A DNA stretch of 7,359 nt. Origin: Gammaproteobacteria bacterium. GTDB lineage: Bacteria > Pseudomonadota > Gammaproteobacteria > Steroidobacterales > Steroidobacteraceae. How positions within the stretch are numbered: position 1 is the stretch's first letter; each line of letters starts with the position of its first letter. The position numbers and the translations under genes are program-made. The notes under the pieces were generated by a model. The model made no database searches, was not told the origin of the DNA, and saw nothing but the letters and a program-made list of their open reading frames with translations. This document shows, piece after piece, positions 1 through 5,509 of this stretch. Where the stretch lies: contig JAFAVO010000156.1 of NCBI GenBank assembly GCA_019242385.1, forward strand, positions 1 to 7,359, in the 5' to 3' direction.

Positions 1-531
1 GCGGATCATCCGGTTCACGTTGCTCGCGTGATCGATGATGATGAGGATGTTGGCGGGCGGATAGGCAGCCAGGTGCCCGTACTGCGCCACCATCGGGCGC
101 AGGATCGGCACCAGCTGCGCGGCGCTCACGTTGCGCACGTCGAGCACCTCGGTGACGATCTCGTCTGAGCTCGCGCTCACGTGGTCAGGCAGGTCGACCG
201 CAGGGAAGGTGCGCGCGTTGGCGTCGGGCAGGATCTTGATGACGTTGCCCGATGGCACGGCGATGAAGCCGTAGACCTGCAGTATGGAGAGGAACGCCTC
301 GTAGAAGGCCGCCGGCGACATCGCCGTCGAGGAGAGCATCGTCACCTGCGCGCGCACCCGCGGATCGATGATGAAGGTCTTGCCGGTGGCAGCGCTCACC
401 GCCTCGGCGATCTGGGTGATGTCCGCGTCCCGGAAATTCGGGGTGATGCGTTGCGCCTGCTGGGCCGAGACGAGCGAGGCGCTCAGCGTCGCGGCGAGCA
501 CGCACAGGACCAATCCGCGAAAAACTGTCAC
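1..531 (-). CDS. gspD: Type II secretion system secretin GspD, N-terminal part (cut by window edge)
   Basis: GspD forms the multimeric outer-membrane channel through which folded exoproteins leave the periplasm. Only the first 177 codons are present; the gene runs off the left edge with no frame break. The GTG start at 531-529 follows a strong purine-rich ribosome site (AAAGG, 4 bases upstream), and the first ~23 residues form a signal peptide ending near SLVSA/QQAQR. Residues ~30-114 match the N0 domain, with NFRDADI, TGKTFIIDPRV, MSPAAFYEAFLSILQV and VPSGNVIKILPDANAR, all typical of GspD. Residues ~124-177 begin the N1 domain (EVLDVRNVSAAQLVPILRPM, PANILIIID). In the family, N0 contacts the HR domain of GspC. 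The upstream gene is gspC, with a 24-base gap, so the two are surely one transcript. The missing part should hold the N1 end, N2, N3 and the beta-barrel secretin domain. A type IV pilus PilQ is excluded by the GspD-specific N0 sequence. Confidence 0.95.
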   Translation of the reverse strand, partial: MTVFRGLVLCVLAATLSASLVSAQQAQRITPNFRDADITQIAEAVSAATGKTFIIDPRVRAQVTMLSSTAMSPAAFYEAFLSILQVYGFIAVPSGNVIKILPDANARTFPAVDLPDHVSASSDEIVTEVLDVRNVSAAQLVPILRPMVAQYGHLAAYPPANILIIIDHASNVNRMIR

Positions 532-535
532 AAAA

Positions 536-546
536 CCTTTCCCCCC
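536..546 (-). promoter_or_regulatory. Ribosome binding site deciding the gspD GTG start
   Basis: On the minus strand a run of six G followed by AAAGG lies 4 bases before the GTG at 531-529. No ATG in frame gives a better start, and the signal peptide begins directly after this GTG, so the purine tract decides the start. Confidence 0.7.
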
Positions 547-555
547 GGTGCGGCG

Positions 556-1584
556 TTACTGGCCGCGGCCATCACCGGCAGGCTCCGGCGCTGCCGGTGA
601 AGCTGACGCCCGCTCGGCGGGCGTTCCCGGAGCGGGCGCGAACGGTGCGCCGGCGCTTCCGCTTGGGCTCGTGGCGGCGCCAGCGCCCGCGGCTTCCTGC
701 GCTGCGAGGCCGTCGGCTTCCTGGGCGACCTGCGCAATGTTCAATACGAGATCCTGCTGCTGCCCGTTACGAATCACCGTGACGTGTGCCTCACTCGAGC
801 TACCGAGGGTGTGCAGGATCTGCTCGCCACGGTCCCGGTCATCGAGGGGGGTGCCGTTGATGGCGGTCACCTGGTCCCCGGGCCGCAGCCCGAGACGCGT
901 GAAGGCCATGCGGTCGCGGCCCGGATAGACCCGGAAGCCATTCATCTTGCCGTGATCCATGACCGGCTGCGGGCGCATGACATCCGCAAGCAGCCCCGGC
1001 TGCTCGCTGATCATGCGGCGCATGCGCTCGATCGAGGAATTCTCGCCCTGCAGCGCGGCCGAGGAGGGTGGCGGGGCGTTGCCGGTATTGAGGTGTTGCG
1101 GCAGAACGAGCGACTCGAGCTGCCCGTCGCGGTCGATCACCACGCGATCGCTGTACACCGAGTGCAGTTTCGGCCCTCCGGGCAGGTTGTCCCCCACCGC
1201 ATAGACCTTGGCGGTCTGTGCGCTCTGTCCAACGATCGCCAGCCCGTTTTGAGGATCATTGCCGGCAATGGTTCCAGTGAGCACCAGGGGAACGCTGGTC
1301 TGCGGCGCATTGGCGCCATCCTGCTTGGGGGCGGGTGCTGCACCGAAGAGGTGGGCATTGGTGATGCTCGCAAGATCGAGCGCATGGCTGGCGGAGGCGG
1401 TTCGCACCGGGGAAGCCGCCGCGCGATGCCCACCGTTGCCTGCGAGGTCGGTCACGATGAGCGCCGCCTGCACCCCGAGGGCGAGCGCGAGCACCCACGT
1501 TGCCAGACGGGGGCCCTCTTTGAGCAGCAGCGCTCGCCAGCGCTCCTGCGCGGGTAAGCTTTCGAGCCAGGAAGCGGCGTTCAT
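556..1584 (-). CDS. gspC: Type II secretion system inner-membrane protein GspC
   Basis: GspC is the bitopic inner-membrane protein that links the inner-membrane platform to the secretin GspD. The 342-residue product has a short cytoplasmic N-terminus with charged residues (ERWRALLLKEGPR). One membrane helix follows at ~28-47 (LATWVLALALGVQAALIVTDL). The HR homology region at ~68-162 contains LTGTIAGNDPQNGLAIVG, a YAVGDNLPGG-type motif and VVIDRDGQLESLVLPQ. A PDZ domain spans ~185-285, with GFRVYPGRDRMAFTRLGLRPGDQVTAINGTPLDD split over residues 217-250. The last ~57 residues are Ala/Pro/Gly-rich and have no counterpart in the domain plan, so the protein is longer than usual (roughly 270-310). 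The ATG at 1584 is chosen because the membrane-protein N-terminus starts there; the same frame stays open further upstream, but as non-homologous Arg-rich sequence. The start lacks a clear ribosome site. The gene begins an operon with gspD and is divergent from clpS. Confidence 0.92.
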   Translation of the reverse strand: MNAASWLESLPAQERWRALLLKEGPRLATWVLALALGVQAALIVTDLAGNGGHRAAASPVRTASASHALDLASITNAHLFGAAPAPKQDGANAPQTSVPLVLTGTIAGNDPQNGLAIVGQSAQTAKVYAVGDNLPGGPKLHSVYSDRVVIDRDGQLESLVLPQHLNTGNAPPPSSAALQGENSSIERMRRMISEQPGLLADVMRPQPVMDHGKMNGFRVYPGRDRMAFTRLGLRPGDQVTAINGTPLDDRDRGEQILHTLGSSSEAHVTVIRNGQQQDLVLNIAQVAQEADGLAAQEAAGAGAATSPSGSAGAPFAPAPGTPAERASASPAAPEPAGDGRGQ

Positions 1585-1622
1585 AGACTTAAGCGCAAGC
1601 GATGAATCATGTCCTGCAGCGA

Positions 1623-1683
1623 AGCACAAGCGGCGCGCGCCCCACCTTCGCCCGCGCCATGATACGAGCGCCGTGCTTGTGCT
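1623..1683. repeat. Inverted repeat around the gspC promoter
   Basis: AGCACAAGC (1623-1631) pairs perfectly with GCTTGTGCT (1675-1683). The pairing continues with GGCGC (1632-1636) against GCGCC (1668-1672) across a two-base bulge (1673-1674), making 14 paired positions. The repeat encloses the -10 box of the candidate gspC promoter and most of its spacer. An RNA starting at the predicted gspC start site would carry only one arm, so a role at DNA level, such as a regulator binding two half-sites, fits better than an RNA hairpin. Confidence 0.55.
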
Positions 1684-1688
1684 CTCAA
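1659..1688 (-). promoter_or_regulatory. Candidate sigma70 promoter for gspCD
   Basis: On the minus strand TTGAGA (plus positions 1683-1688) and TATCAT (1659-1664) are separated by 18 bases, giving 4/6 and 5/6 matches to the consensus boxes. Transcription would start near 1651-1653, leaving a leader of about 70 bases before the gspC ATG. The promoter lies inside the 1623-1683 inverted repeat. It is predicted from sequence alone. Confidence 0.5.
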
Positions 1689-1731
1689 GCAATTGTTTCT
1701 GCAGGAGTAACTACGCCACATTCCGGCAGGC

Positions 1732-1760
1732 TTGTGTTGCCGTTTCGCGACCCCTATAAA
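1732..1760 (+). promoter_or_regulatory. Candidate sigma70 promoter for clpS, placed for a leaderless mRNA
   Basis: TTGTGT (1732-1737) and TATAAA (1755-1760) are separated by exactly 17 bases, a good sigma70 promoter. Seven bases lie between the -10 box and the A of the clpS ATG at 1768, which is the normal distance to a transcription start. The mRNA would therefore begin at or within a base or two of the start codon. The -35 box lies inside a small inverted repeat, CGGCA (1724-1728) with TGCCG (1738-1742). Confidence 0.55.
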
Positions 1761-1767
1761 GACATCC

Positions 1768-2088
1768 ATGCCCGATCTGCATCCGGTCCGCCCCGACAGC
1801 GGCGTCCTCGTCGAAGAGGCGAAACCGGAGGTCAAACAGCCGCCTCTGTATCGGGTAGTGCTGCTGAACGATGACTACACGCCTATGGAGTTTGTGGTCG
1901 ATGTGCTGGAAAAGTTCTTCACCATGAATCGTCCGACCGCCACGCGCATCATGCTCGAGGTCCATACCAAGGGTAAGGGCGTGTGTGGGGTCTTCACATA
2001 CGAGATCGCGGAAACTAAGGTGGCGCAGGTCACCACCTATGCGCGCGATCATCAGCATCCGCTCATGTGCACGCTCGAGGAGGCCTGA
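1768..2088 (+). CDS. clpS: ATP-dependent Clp protease adaptor ClpS
   Basis: ClpS binds proteins with N-terminal Leu, Phe, Tyr or Trp (N-degrons) and hands them to the ClpA N-domain for degradation by ClpAP. The product is 106 residues, the same length as the E. coli protein. A flexible N-terminal extension (1-26) is followed by the ClpS core. The substrate pocket residues fall at their classical numbers: N34, D35, D36, T38, P39, the gatekeeper M40, M62 and H66, in LLNDDYTPMEFVVDVLEKFF and IMLEVH. The C-terminal part reads GKGVCGVFTYEIAETKVAQV and ends HPLMCTLEEA, close to the enterobacterial protein. The ATG at 1768 is preferred over an in-frame TTG at 1732 because of family length and the promoter position. 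No Shine-Dalgarno sequence precedes it. clpA follows after 38 bases on the same strand. Confidence 0.97.
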   Translation: MPDLHPVRPDSGVLVEEAKPEVKQPPLYRVVLLNDDYTPMEFVVDVLEKFFTMNRPTATRIMLEVHTKGKGVCGVFTYEIAETKVAQVTTYARDHQHPLMCTLEEA

Positions 2089-2106
2089 GCGATCGCGCTC
2101 GAGGCC
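2082..2106 (+). repeat. Hairpin over the clpS stop codon
   Basis: GGCCT (2082-2086) and GAGCG (2087-2091) pair with CGCTC (2096-2100) and AGGCC (2102-2106), with an ATCG loop and one bulged G at 2101: ten base pairs in all. The clpS TGA (2086-2088) is inside the left arm. No T-tract follows, so this is not a standard terminator. It could limit readthrough, protect the clpS mRNA 3' end or mark a processing site. The direct repeat CGCTCGAGG (2072-2080 and 2096-2104) overlaps it. Confidence 0.5.
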
Positions 2107-2111
2107 CAAGT

Positions 2112-2117
2112 GAAAGG
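2112..2117 (+). promoter_or_regulatory. Ribosome binding site of clpA
   Basis: GAAAGG lies 9 bases before the GTG at 2127. It supports the GTG start, which also gives the N-terminus expected from E. coli ClpA (MLNQELE there, MLSNELE here). clpS by contrast has no such site. Confidence 0.6.
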
Positions 2118-2126
2118 TTCGACTAA

Positions 2127-4397
2127 GTGTTATCAAACGAGCTCGAATACTGTCTCAACGATGCGTTCCATCAGGCTCGCGAGGCCCGCCACGAGTACCT
2201 GACGGTCGAGCACCTGCTGCTCGCCATCCTCGATACCCCCAAGGTGCGCGAGGTGCTGCGCGCCTGTGGAGCCGACCTGGCTAAGTTGAAGCAGGAGTTG
2301 CGCGATCACATCGAGCAGTCCACGCCGCGCCTGGAGGAGGGTGAGGAGCGCGAGGTACAGCCGACCCTCGGCTTCCAGCGCGTGCTGCAGCGGGCGGTGT
2401 TCCACGTGCAGTCGAGCGGTAAGAAAGAGGTCGGTGTCGGCAACGTGCTGGTGGCGATCTTCAGCGAGAAGCAGAGCCACGCGGTGTTCCTGCTGAACCG
2501 CCAGCGCGTCACGCGCCTGGATGTCGTCAACTACATCTCCCACGGGCTCTCGAAGATCGCCGAGGAGAAGACCTCCGAGAAGGAAGAGTCCTCCACCGAT
2601 GCCGAGCGCGAGGGCGAGGGCGGCAGCGCGCTCGAGAAGTACACCAGCAACCTCAACCGCATGGCCCAGGAGGGGCGCATCGACCCCCTCATCGGCCGCA
2701 AGCTCGAGGTCGAGCGCACCATCGAGATCCTCTGCCGGCGCCGCAAGAACAATCCGCTCTACGTAGGCGAGGCGGGTGTCGGCAAGACGGCGATCGCCGA
2801 GGGACTCGCCCGGCTGATCGTCGAAGGACAGGTGCCCGAGGTGCTCTCGGACTGCACCCTGTTCGCGCTCGACATGGGCGCGCTGATCGCCGGCACCAAG
2901 TACCGGGGCGACTTCGAGAAGCGCCTGAAGGGCGTGATCAGCGAGCTGAAGAAACTCCCGGGCGCCATCCTGTTCATCGACGAGATCCACACCGTGATCG
3001 GCGCCGGCGCCGCCTCGGGCGGTGTGATGGACGCCTCCAACCTCATCAAGCCGGTGCTCACCAACGGCGAGATCCGCTGTATCGGCTCGACCACCTATCA
3101 GGAATACCGGCACATTTTCGAGAAGGACCACGCGCTCGCGCGGCGCTTTCAGAAGATCGACGTGGTCGAGCCCTCGGTGGCCGAGACCATCGACATCCTC
3201 TTCGGGCTCAAGCCGCGCTTCGAGGAGCATCACGGCATCACCTACGCCGACGAGGCCTTGCGTGCGGCCGCCGAGCTCGCCGCGCGCCACATCAACGAGC
3301 GCCATCTGCCGGATAAGGCCATCGATGTCGTCGATGAGGCGGGAGCCCGCGCGCGGCTCAAGCCCGTCGCCGAGCGCGAAGCCACGGTCGAGGTGCGCCA
3401 CATCGAGGATGTGGTCGCGCGCATGGCACGGATCCCGGCGAAGAGCGTCTCGACCTCCGACCGCGAGATCCTCAAGAACCTCGAGCGCAATCTCAAGCTC
3501 GTCATCTTCGGACAGGATCGCGCGATCGAGGCGCTGGCCGCGGCCATCAAGATGGCGCGCTCGGGCCTGGGGGAGGCGCGTAAGCCGGTCGGCAGCTTCC
3601 TGTTCGCCGGTCCCACCGGTGTCGGCAAGACTGAGGTGACGCGCCAGCTCGCCATCGCCATGGGCGTGGAGTTCCTGCGCTTCGACATGTCGGAGTACAT
3701 GGAGCGACATACGGTCTCTCGCCTCATCGGCGCTCCCCCCGGCTACGTCGGTTTCGATCAGGGCGGTCTGCTGACCGAGGCGATCACCAAGCACCCGCAC
3801 TGCGTGCTGCTGCTCGATGAGATCGAGAAGGCGCACCCGGACGTGTTCAACCTGCTGCTGCAGGTGATGGACCACGGCACCCTCACCGACAACAACGGCC
3901 GCAAGGCCGACTTCCGCCACGTGATCATCGTCATGACCACGAACGCGGGTGCGCAGGAGATGGCGCGCCCCTCGATCGGCTTCACCCACGCCGACAACGC
4001 GAGCGATGGCATGGAGGCGATCCGGCGCATCTTCACACCGGAGTTCCGCAACCGACTCGATGCGGTGATCCAGTTCGCCGCGCTCGACCCGGTCACGATC
4101 GAGCGTGTGGTCGACAAGCTCATCCTCGAGGTGGAATCCCAGCTCGAGCAGAAGGGCGTCAGCATCTCGCTCGATGACGCGGCGCGACGCTGGATCGCGG
4201 AGAAGGGCTACGACCCGAAGATGGGCGCCCGACCCATGGCGCGCACCATCCAGGAGCACATCAAACGACCGCTCGCGGAGGAGCTGCTGTTCGGACGCTT
4301 AGCCGGCGGCGGTCACGTGCGCGTGTCGGTCACGCCCGATGGCACATCGCTGAGCCTGACGTGCGAGCCGGCGCAGTCGCCGACGGTTCCGGCGTAA
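2127..4397 (+). CDS. clpA: ATP-dependent Clp protease ATP-binding subunit ClpA
   Basis: ClpA is the hexameric AAA+ unfoldase that threads substrates, including those brought by ClpS, into ClpP. The 756-residue protein aligns with E. coli ClpA almost without shift. The N-domain (1-~143) has ARHEYLTVEHLLLAIL and the Clp repeat QRVLQRAVFHVQSSG. An acidic linker (~144-168) precedes D1, which has Walker A GEAGVGKT at 214-221 and Walker B ILFIDE ending at E286. D2 has Walker A GPTGVGKT at 495-502 and Walker B LLLDE ending at E565. The ClpP-docking loop reads IGF at 617-619, where E. coli has IGL; IGF is a known functional form in Clp ATPases. The sensor-2 region GARPMAR lies near the C-terminus. 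All catalytic residues are present. The short N-domain and lack of a long middle domain exclude ClpB. The gene is co-oriented with clpS, 38 bases downstream, and convergent with infA. Confidence 0.98.
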   Translation: MLSNELEYCLNDAFHQAREARHEYLTVEHLLLAILDTPKVREVLRACGADLAKLKQELRDHIEQSTPRLEEGEEREVQPTLGFQRVLQRAVFHVQSSGKKEVGVGNVLVAIFSEKQSHAVFLLNRQRVTRLDVVNYISHGLSKIAEEKTSEKEESSTDAEREGEGGSALEKYTSNLNRMAQEGRIDPLIGRKLEVERTIEILCRRRKNNPLYVGEAGVGKTAIAEGLARLIVEGQVPEVLSDCTLFALDMGALIAGTKYRGDFEKRLKGVISELKKLPGAILFIDEIHTVIGAGAASGGVMDASNLIKPVLTNGEIRCIGSTTYQEYRHIFEKDHALARRFQKIDVVEPSVAETIDILFGLKPRFEEHHGITYADEALRAAAELAARHINERHLPDKAIDVVDEAGARARLKPVAEREATVEVRHIEDVVARMARIPAKSVSTSDREILKNLERNLKLVIFGQDRAIEALAAAIKMARSGLGEARKPVGSFLFAGPTGVGKTEVTRQLAIAMGVEFLRFDMSEYMERHTVSRLIGAPPGYVGFDQGGLLTEAITKHPHCVLLLDEIEKAHPDVFNLLLQVMDHGTLTDNNGRKADFRHVIIVMTTNAGAQEMARPSIGFTHADNASDGMEAIRRIFTPEFRNRLDAVIQFAALDPVTIERVVDKLILEVESQLEQKGVSISLDDAARRWIAEKGYDPKMGARPMARTIQEHIKRPLAEELLFGRLAGGGHVRVSVTPDGTSLSLTCEPAQSPTVPA

Positions 4398-4401
4398 GGC
4401 A

Positions 4402-4468
4402 CCCGGGAAATTGCGCGTGTGCCGAGCGGACGGCGCGCGGCGATGCGCAAGATACGCAATTTCCCGGG
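4402..4468. repeat. Perfect 14-bp inverted repeat between clpA and infA, possible two-way terminator
   Basis: CCCGGGAAATTGCG (4402-4415) is repeated exactly in inverted form at 4455-4468, with 39 bases between. The left arm begins four bases after the clpA stop. The inner segment has its own six-pair stem, GTGCCG (4419-4424) with CGGCGC (4431-4436, one G-U). Its place between two convergent genes suggests a shared end of transcription, but there is no T-tract and the loop is long. On the infA side, TTTCCC (plus 4482-4487 region) could compete for pairing with GGGAAA. An interspersed palindromic element is the alternative. Confidence 0.55.
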
Positions 4469-4489
4469 GACCCCGCCGGGGAAAGAGCG

Positions 4490-4708
4490 TTATCTTCCGC
4501 GGTAGATGATGCGGCCCTTGCTGAGGTCGTAGGGGGTCATTTCCACGGTGACCGCATCGCCGGTGAGGATGCGGATGTAGTTCTTGCGCATCTTGCCGGA
4601 GATGTGCGCGGTCACCACGTGACCATTCTTCAGCTTCACCCGGAAAGTCGTGTTGGGCAGGGTCTCCACGACCTCTCCCTCCATCTGAATCGCGTCTTCT
4701 TTGGGCAT
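4490..4708 (-). CDS. infA: Translation initiation factor IF-1
   Basis: IF-1 binds the A site of the 30S subunit and, with IF-2 and IF-3, directs initiator tRNA to the P site. The 72-residue product is a single S1/OB-fold domain of exactly the E. coli length. It contains METLPNT-type sequence (VVETLPNTTFRVKL), GHVVTAHISGKMRKNYIRIL and TGDAVTVEMTPYDLSKGRI, nearly identical to the E. coli factor. The ATG at 4708 is preceded by TTAAGG, 4 bases upstream. The gene ends the minus-strand run trxB-GNAT-aat-infA and is separated from aat by 108 bases full of inverted repeats. That spacing suggests that IF-1 synthesis has its own control, by a separate promoter or by RNA structure or processing. The serine tRNA gene found between clpA and infA in E. 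coli is absent here. Confidence 0.98.
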   Translation of the reverse strand: MPKEDAIQMEGEVVETLPNTTFRVKLKNGHVVTAHISGKMRKNYIRILTGDAVTVEMTPYDLSKGRIIYRGR

Positions 4709-4712
4709 ACCG

Positions 4713-4718
4713 CCTTAA
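4713..4718 (-). promoter_or_regulatory. Ribosome binding site of infA
   Basis: TTAAGG on the minus strand lies 4 bases before the infA ATG. It is outside the upstream hairpin array, so it would be free when those hairpins are folded. Confidence 0.55.
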
Positions 4719-4739
4719 CAACTTAACGGGGCGCGAATT

Positions 4740-4807
4740 GGAGCACAAAGCGCGCTCCTCTGGCTAGGCCAGCCGAGAAATTCTCGCCCGCCGGTAGGAC
4801 CACCGGC
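4740..4807 (-). repeat. Array of four adjacent inverted repeats in the aat-infA spacer
   Basis: Four inverted repeats follow each other with gaps of 1, 1 and 3 bases. The first is GGAGC/GCTCC (4740-4758; three further inner pairs with two G-U on the minus-strand RNA). The second is CTGGC/GCCAG (4760-4772, loop of three). The third is CGAGAA/TTCTCG (4774-4786; as RNA, four pairs and a five-base loop). The fourth is GCCGGT/ACCGGC (4790-4807, loop of six). Together they cover nearly all of 68 bases in the leader of infA. The array begins 9 bases after the aat stop and ends 31 bases before the infA ATG. None has a T-tract. Roles in processing or stability of the aat-infA mRNA, or in control of infA, are possible. 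Confidence 0.6.
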
Positions 4808-4816
4808 TCGTCCATG

Positions 4817-5509
4817 TCAGGGTGGCAGGAGCGGGGCGCATGGGCCGCGCGCATGCTCCCGCAGCAGCGCACGGAACTGAGTCCGCGGGATGGTCCGCGC
4901 GCCGAGGCTGGCGAGATGTTTCGAGGGCAGCTGGCAGTCGATGGCGACGATGCCGTTGCGGCGGCAAAGCGCCACCAGATGCGCAAGCGCGGCCTTGGAG
5001 GCATCGCGCGCGCGGCTGAACATCGACTCTCCGAAGAACACGCCGCCGAGCCGGACGCCGTAGAGTCCACCTGTCAGCGTACCTTCCCGCCAGGTCTCGA
5101 CGCTGTGGCCGCAGCCGAGCCGGTGGAGCTCCAGGTACGCCGCCCGCATCTCACTGGTGATCCAGGTGCCGGGGCTTGCGGCCCGGGGCGCCGCGCACCC
5201 ATCGATGACGCCGGCGAAGTCACGATCGACCGAGAACGTGAAGCCGCCGTTGCGGACTGTCTTGGCGAGGCTGCGGGTGCAGTGAAATTCCTCCGGGAAG
5301 AGGACCGCGCGGGGATCCGGCGACCACCACAGGACCGGCTGTCCGGGCGAATACCAGGGGAAGATGCCGCCGCGGTACGCGGCGATCAGCCGCTCGGGTG
5401 AGAGGTCGCCGCCCGCGGCGAGCAGACCCGCCGGCTCCTCGAGTGCCTGCTCGAGCGGAGGGAACGATTCAGGCGCATCCTGCGGGGAGAGCCAGGTGAT
5501 CCTCTTCAT
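4817..5509 (-). CDS. aat: Leucyl/phenylalanyl-tRNA--protein transferase
   Basis: Aat transfers Leu or Phe from aminoacyl-tRNA to the N-terminal Lys or Arg of proteins, creating N-degrons read by ClpS. The product is 230 residues (E. coli 234). Family blocks are in order: EEPAGLLAAGGDLSPERLIAAYRGGIFPWYSPGQPVLWWSPDPRAVL split over residues 24-70, GTWIT at 114-118, HSVETW at 135-140, the catalytic-region block GESMFSRARDASK at 160-172, and DCQ at 191-193. The short N-terminal segment and C-terminal GNAT-like domain follow the known fold. The ATG at 5509 overlaps the stop of the upstream FemAB-like gene by four bases (ATGA). No strong ribosome site is seen, so translation probably depends on ribosomes arriving from that gene. 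infA lies 108 bases downstream. Together with clpS and clpA it completes the core N-degron route in this window. Confidence 0.97.
   Translation of the reverse strand: MKRITWLSPQDAPESFPPLEQALEEPAGLLAAGGDLSPERLIAAYRGGIFPWYSPGQPVLWWSPDPRAVLFPEEFHCTRSLAKTVRNGGFTFSVDRDFAGVIDGCAAPRAASPGTWITSEMRAAYLELHRLGCGHSVETWREGTLTGGLYGVRLGGVFFGESMFSRARDASKAALAHLVALCRRNGIVAIDCQLPSKHLASLGARTIPRTQFRALLREHARGPCAPLLPP

Noticed and set aside
784..1557. Open frame of 257 codons antisense to gspC
   Set aside because: The opposite strand encodes clear HR and PDZ domains of GspC; the antisense product shows no recognisable motif and has no ribosome site.
1732..1767. TTG at 1732 as an earlier clpS start
   Set aside because: It would add 12 residues with no family counterpart and would overlap the -35 box; the ATG at 1768 gives 106 residues with all pocket residues at their classical positions.
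3972..3983. IGF instead of IGL in the ClpP-docking loop of ClpA as a sign of altered partner
   Set aside because: IGF is a common functional version of this loop in Clp ATPases, and its position (617-619) is unchanged.
2133..4259. Open frame of about 700 codons antisense to clpA
   Set aside because: It mirrors the codon phase of a high-GC gene, its product is repetitive Leu/Arg/Asp/Val-rich sequence with no family resemblance, and clpA on the other strand is certain.
4398..4489. A serine tRNA gene between clpA and infA, as in E. coli
   Set aside because: The 92 bases show no cloverleaf arms or T-loop sequence; they are filled by the inverted repeat.
4299..4748. Longer minus-strand frame overlapping infA and the clpA end
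   Set aside because: It is in another frame from infA, which is certain, and crosses the inverted repeat without coding features.
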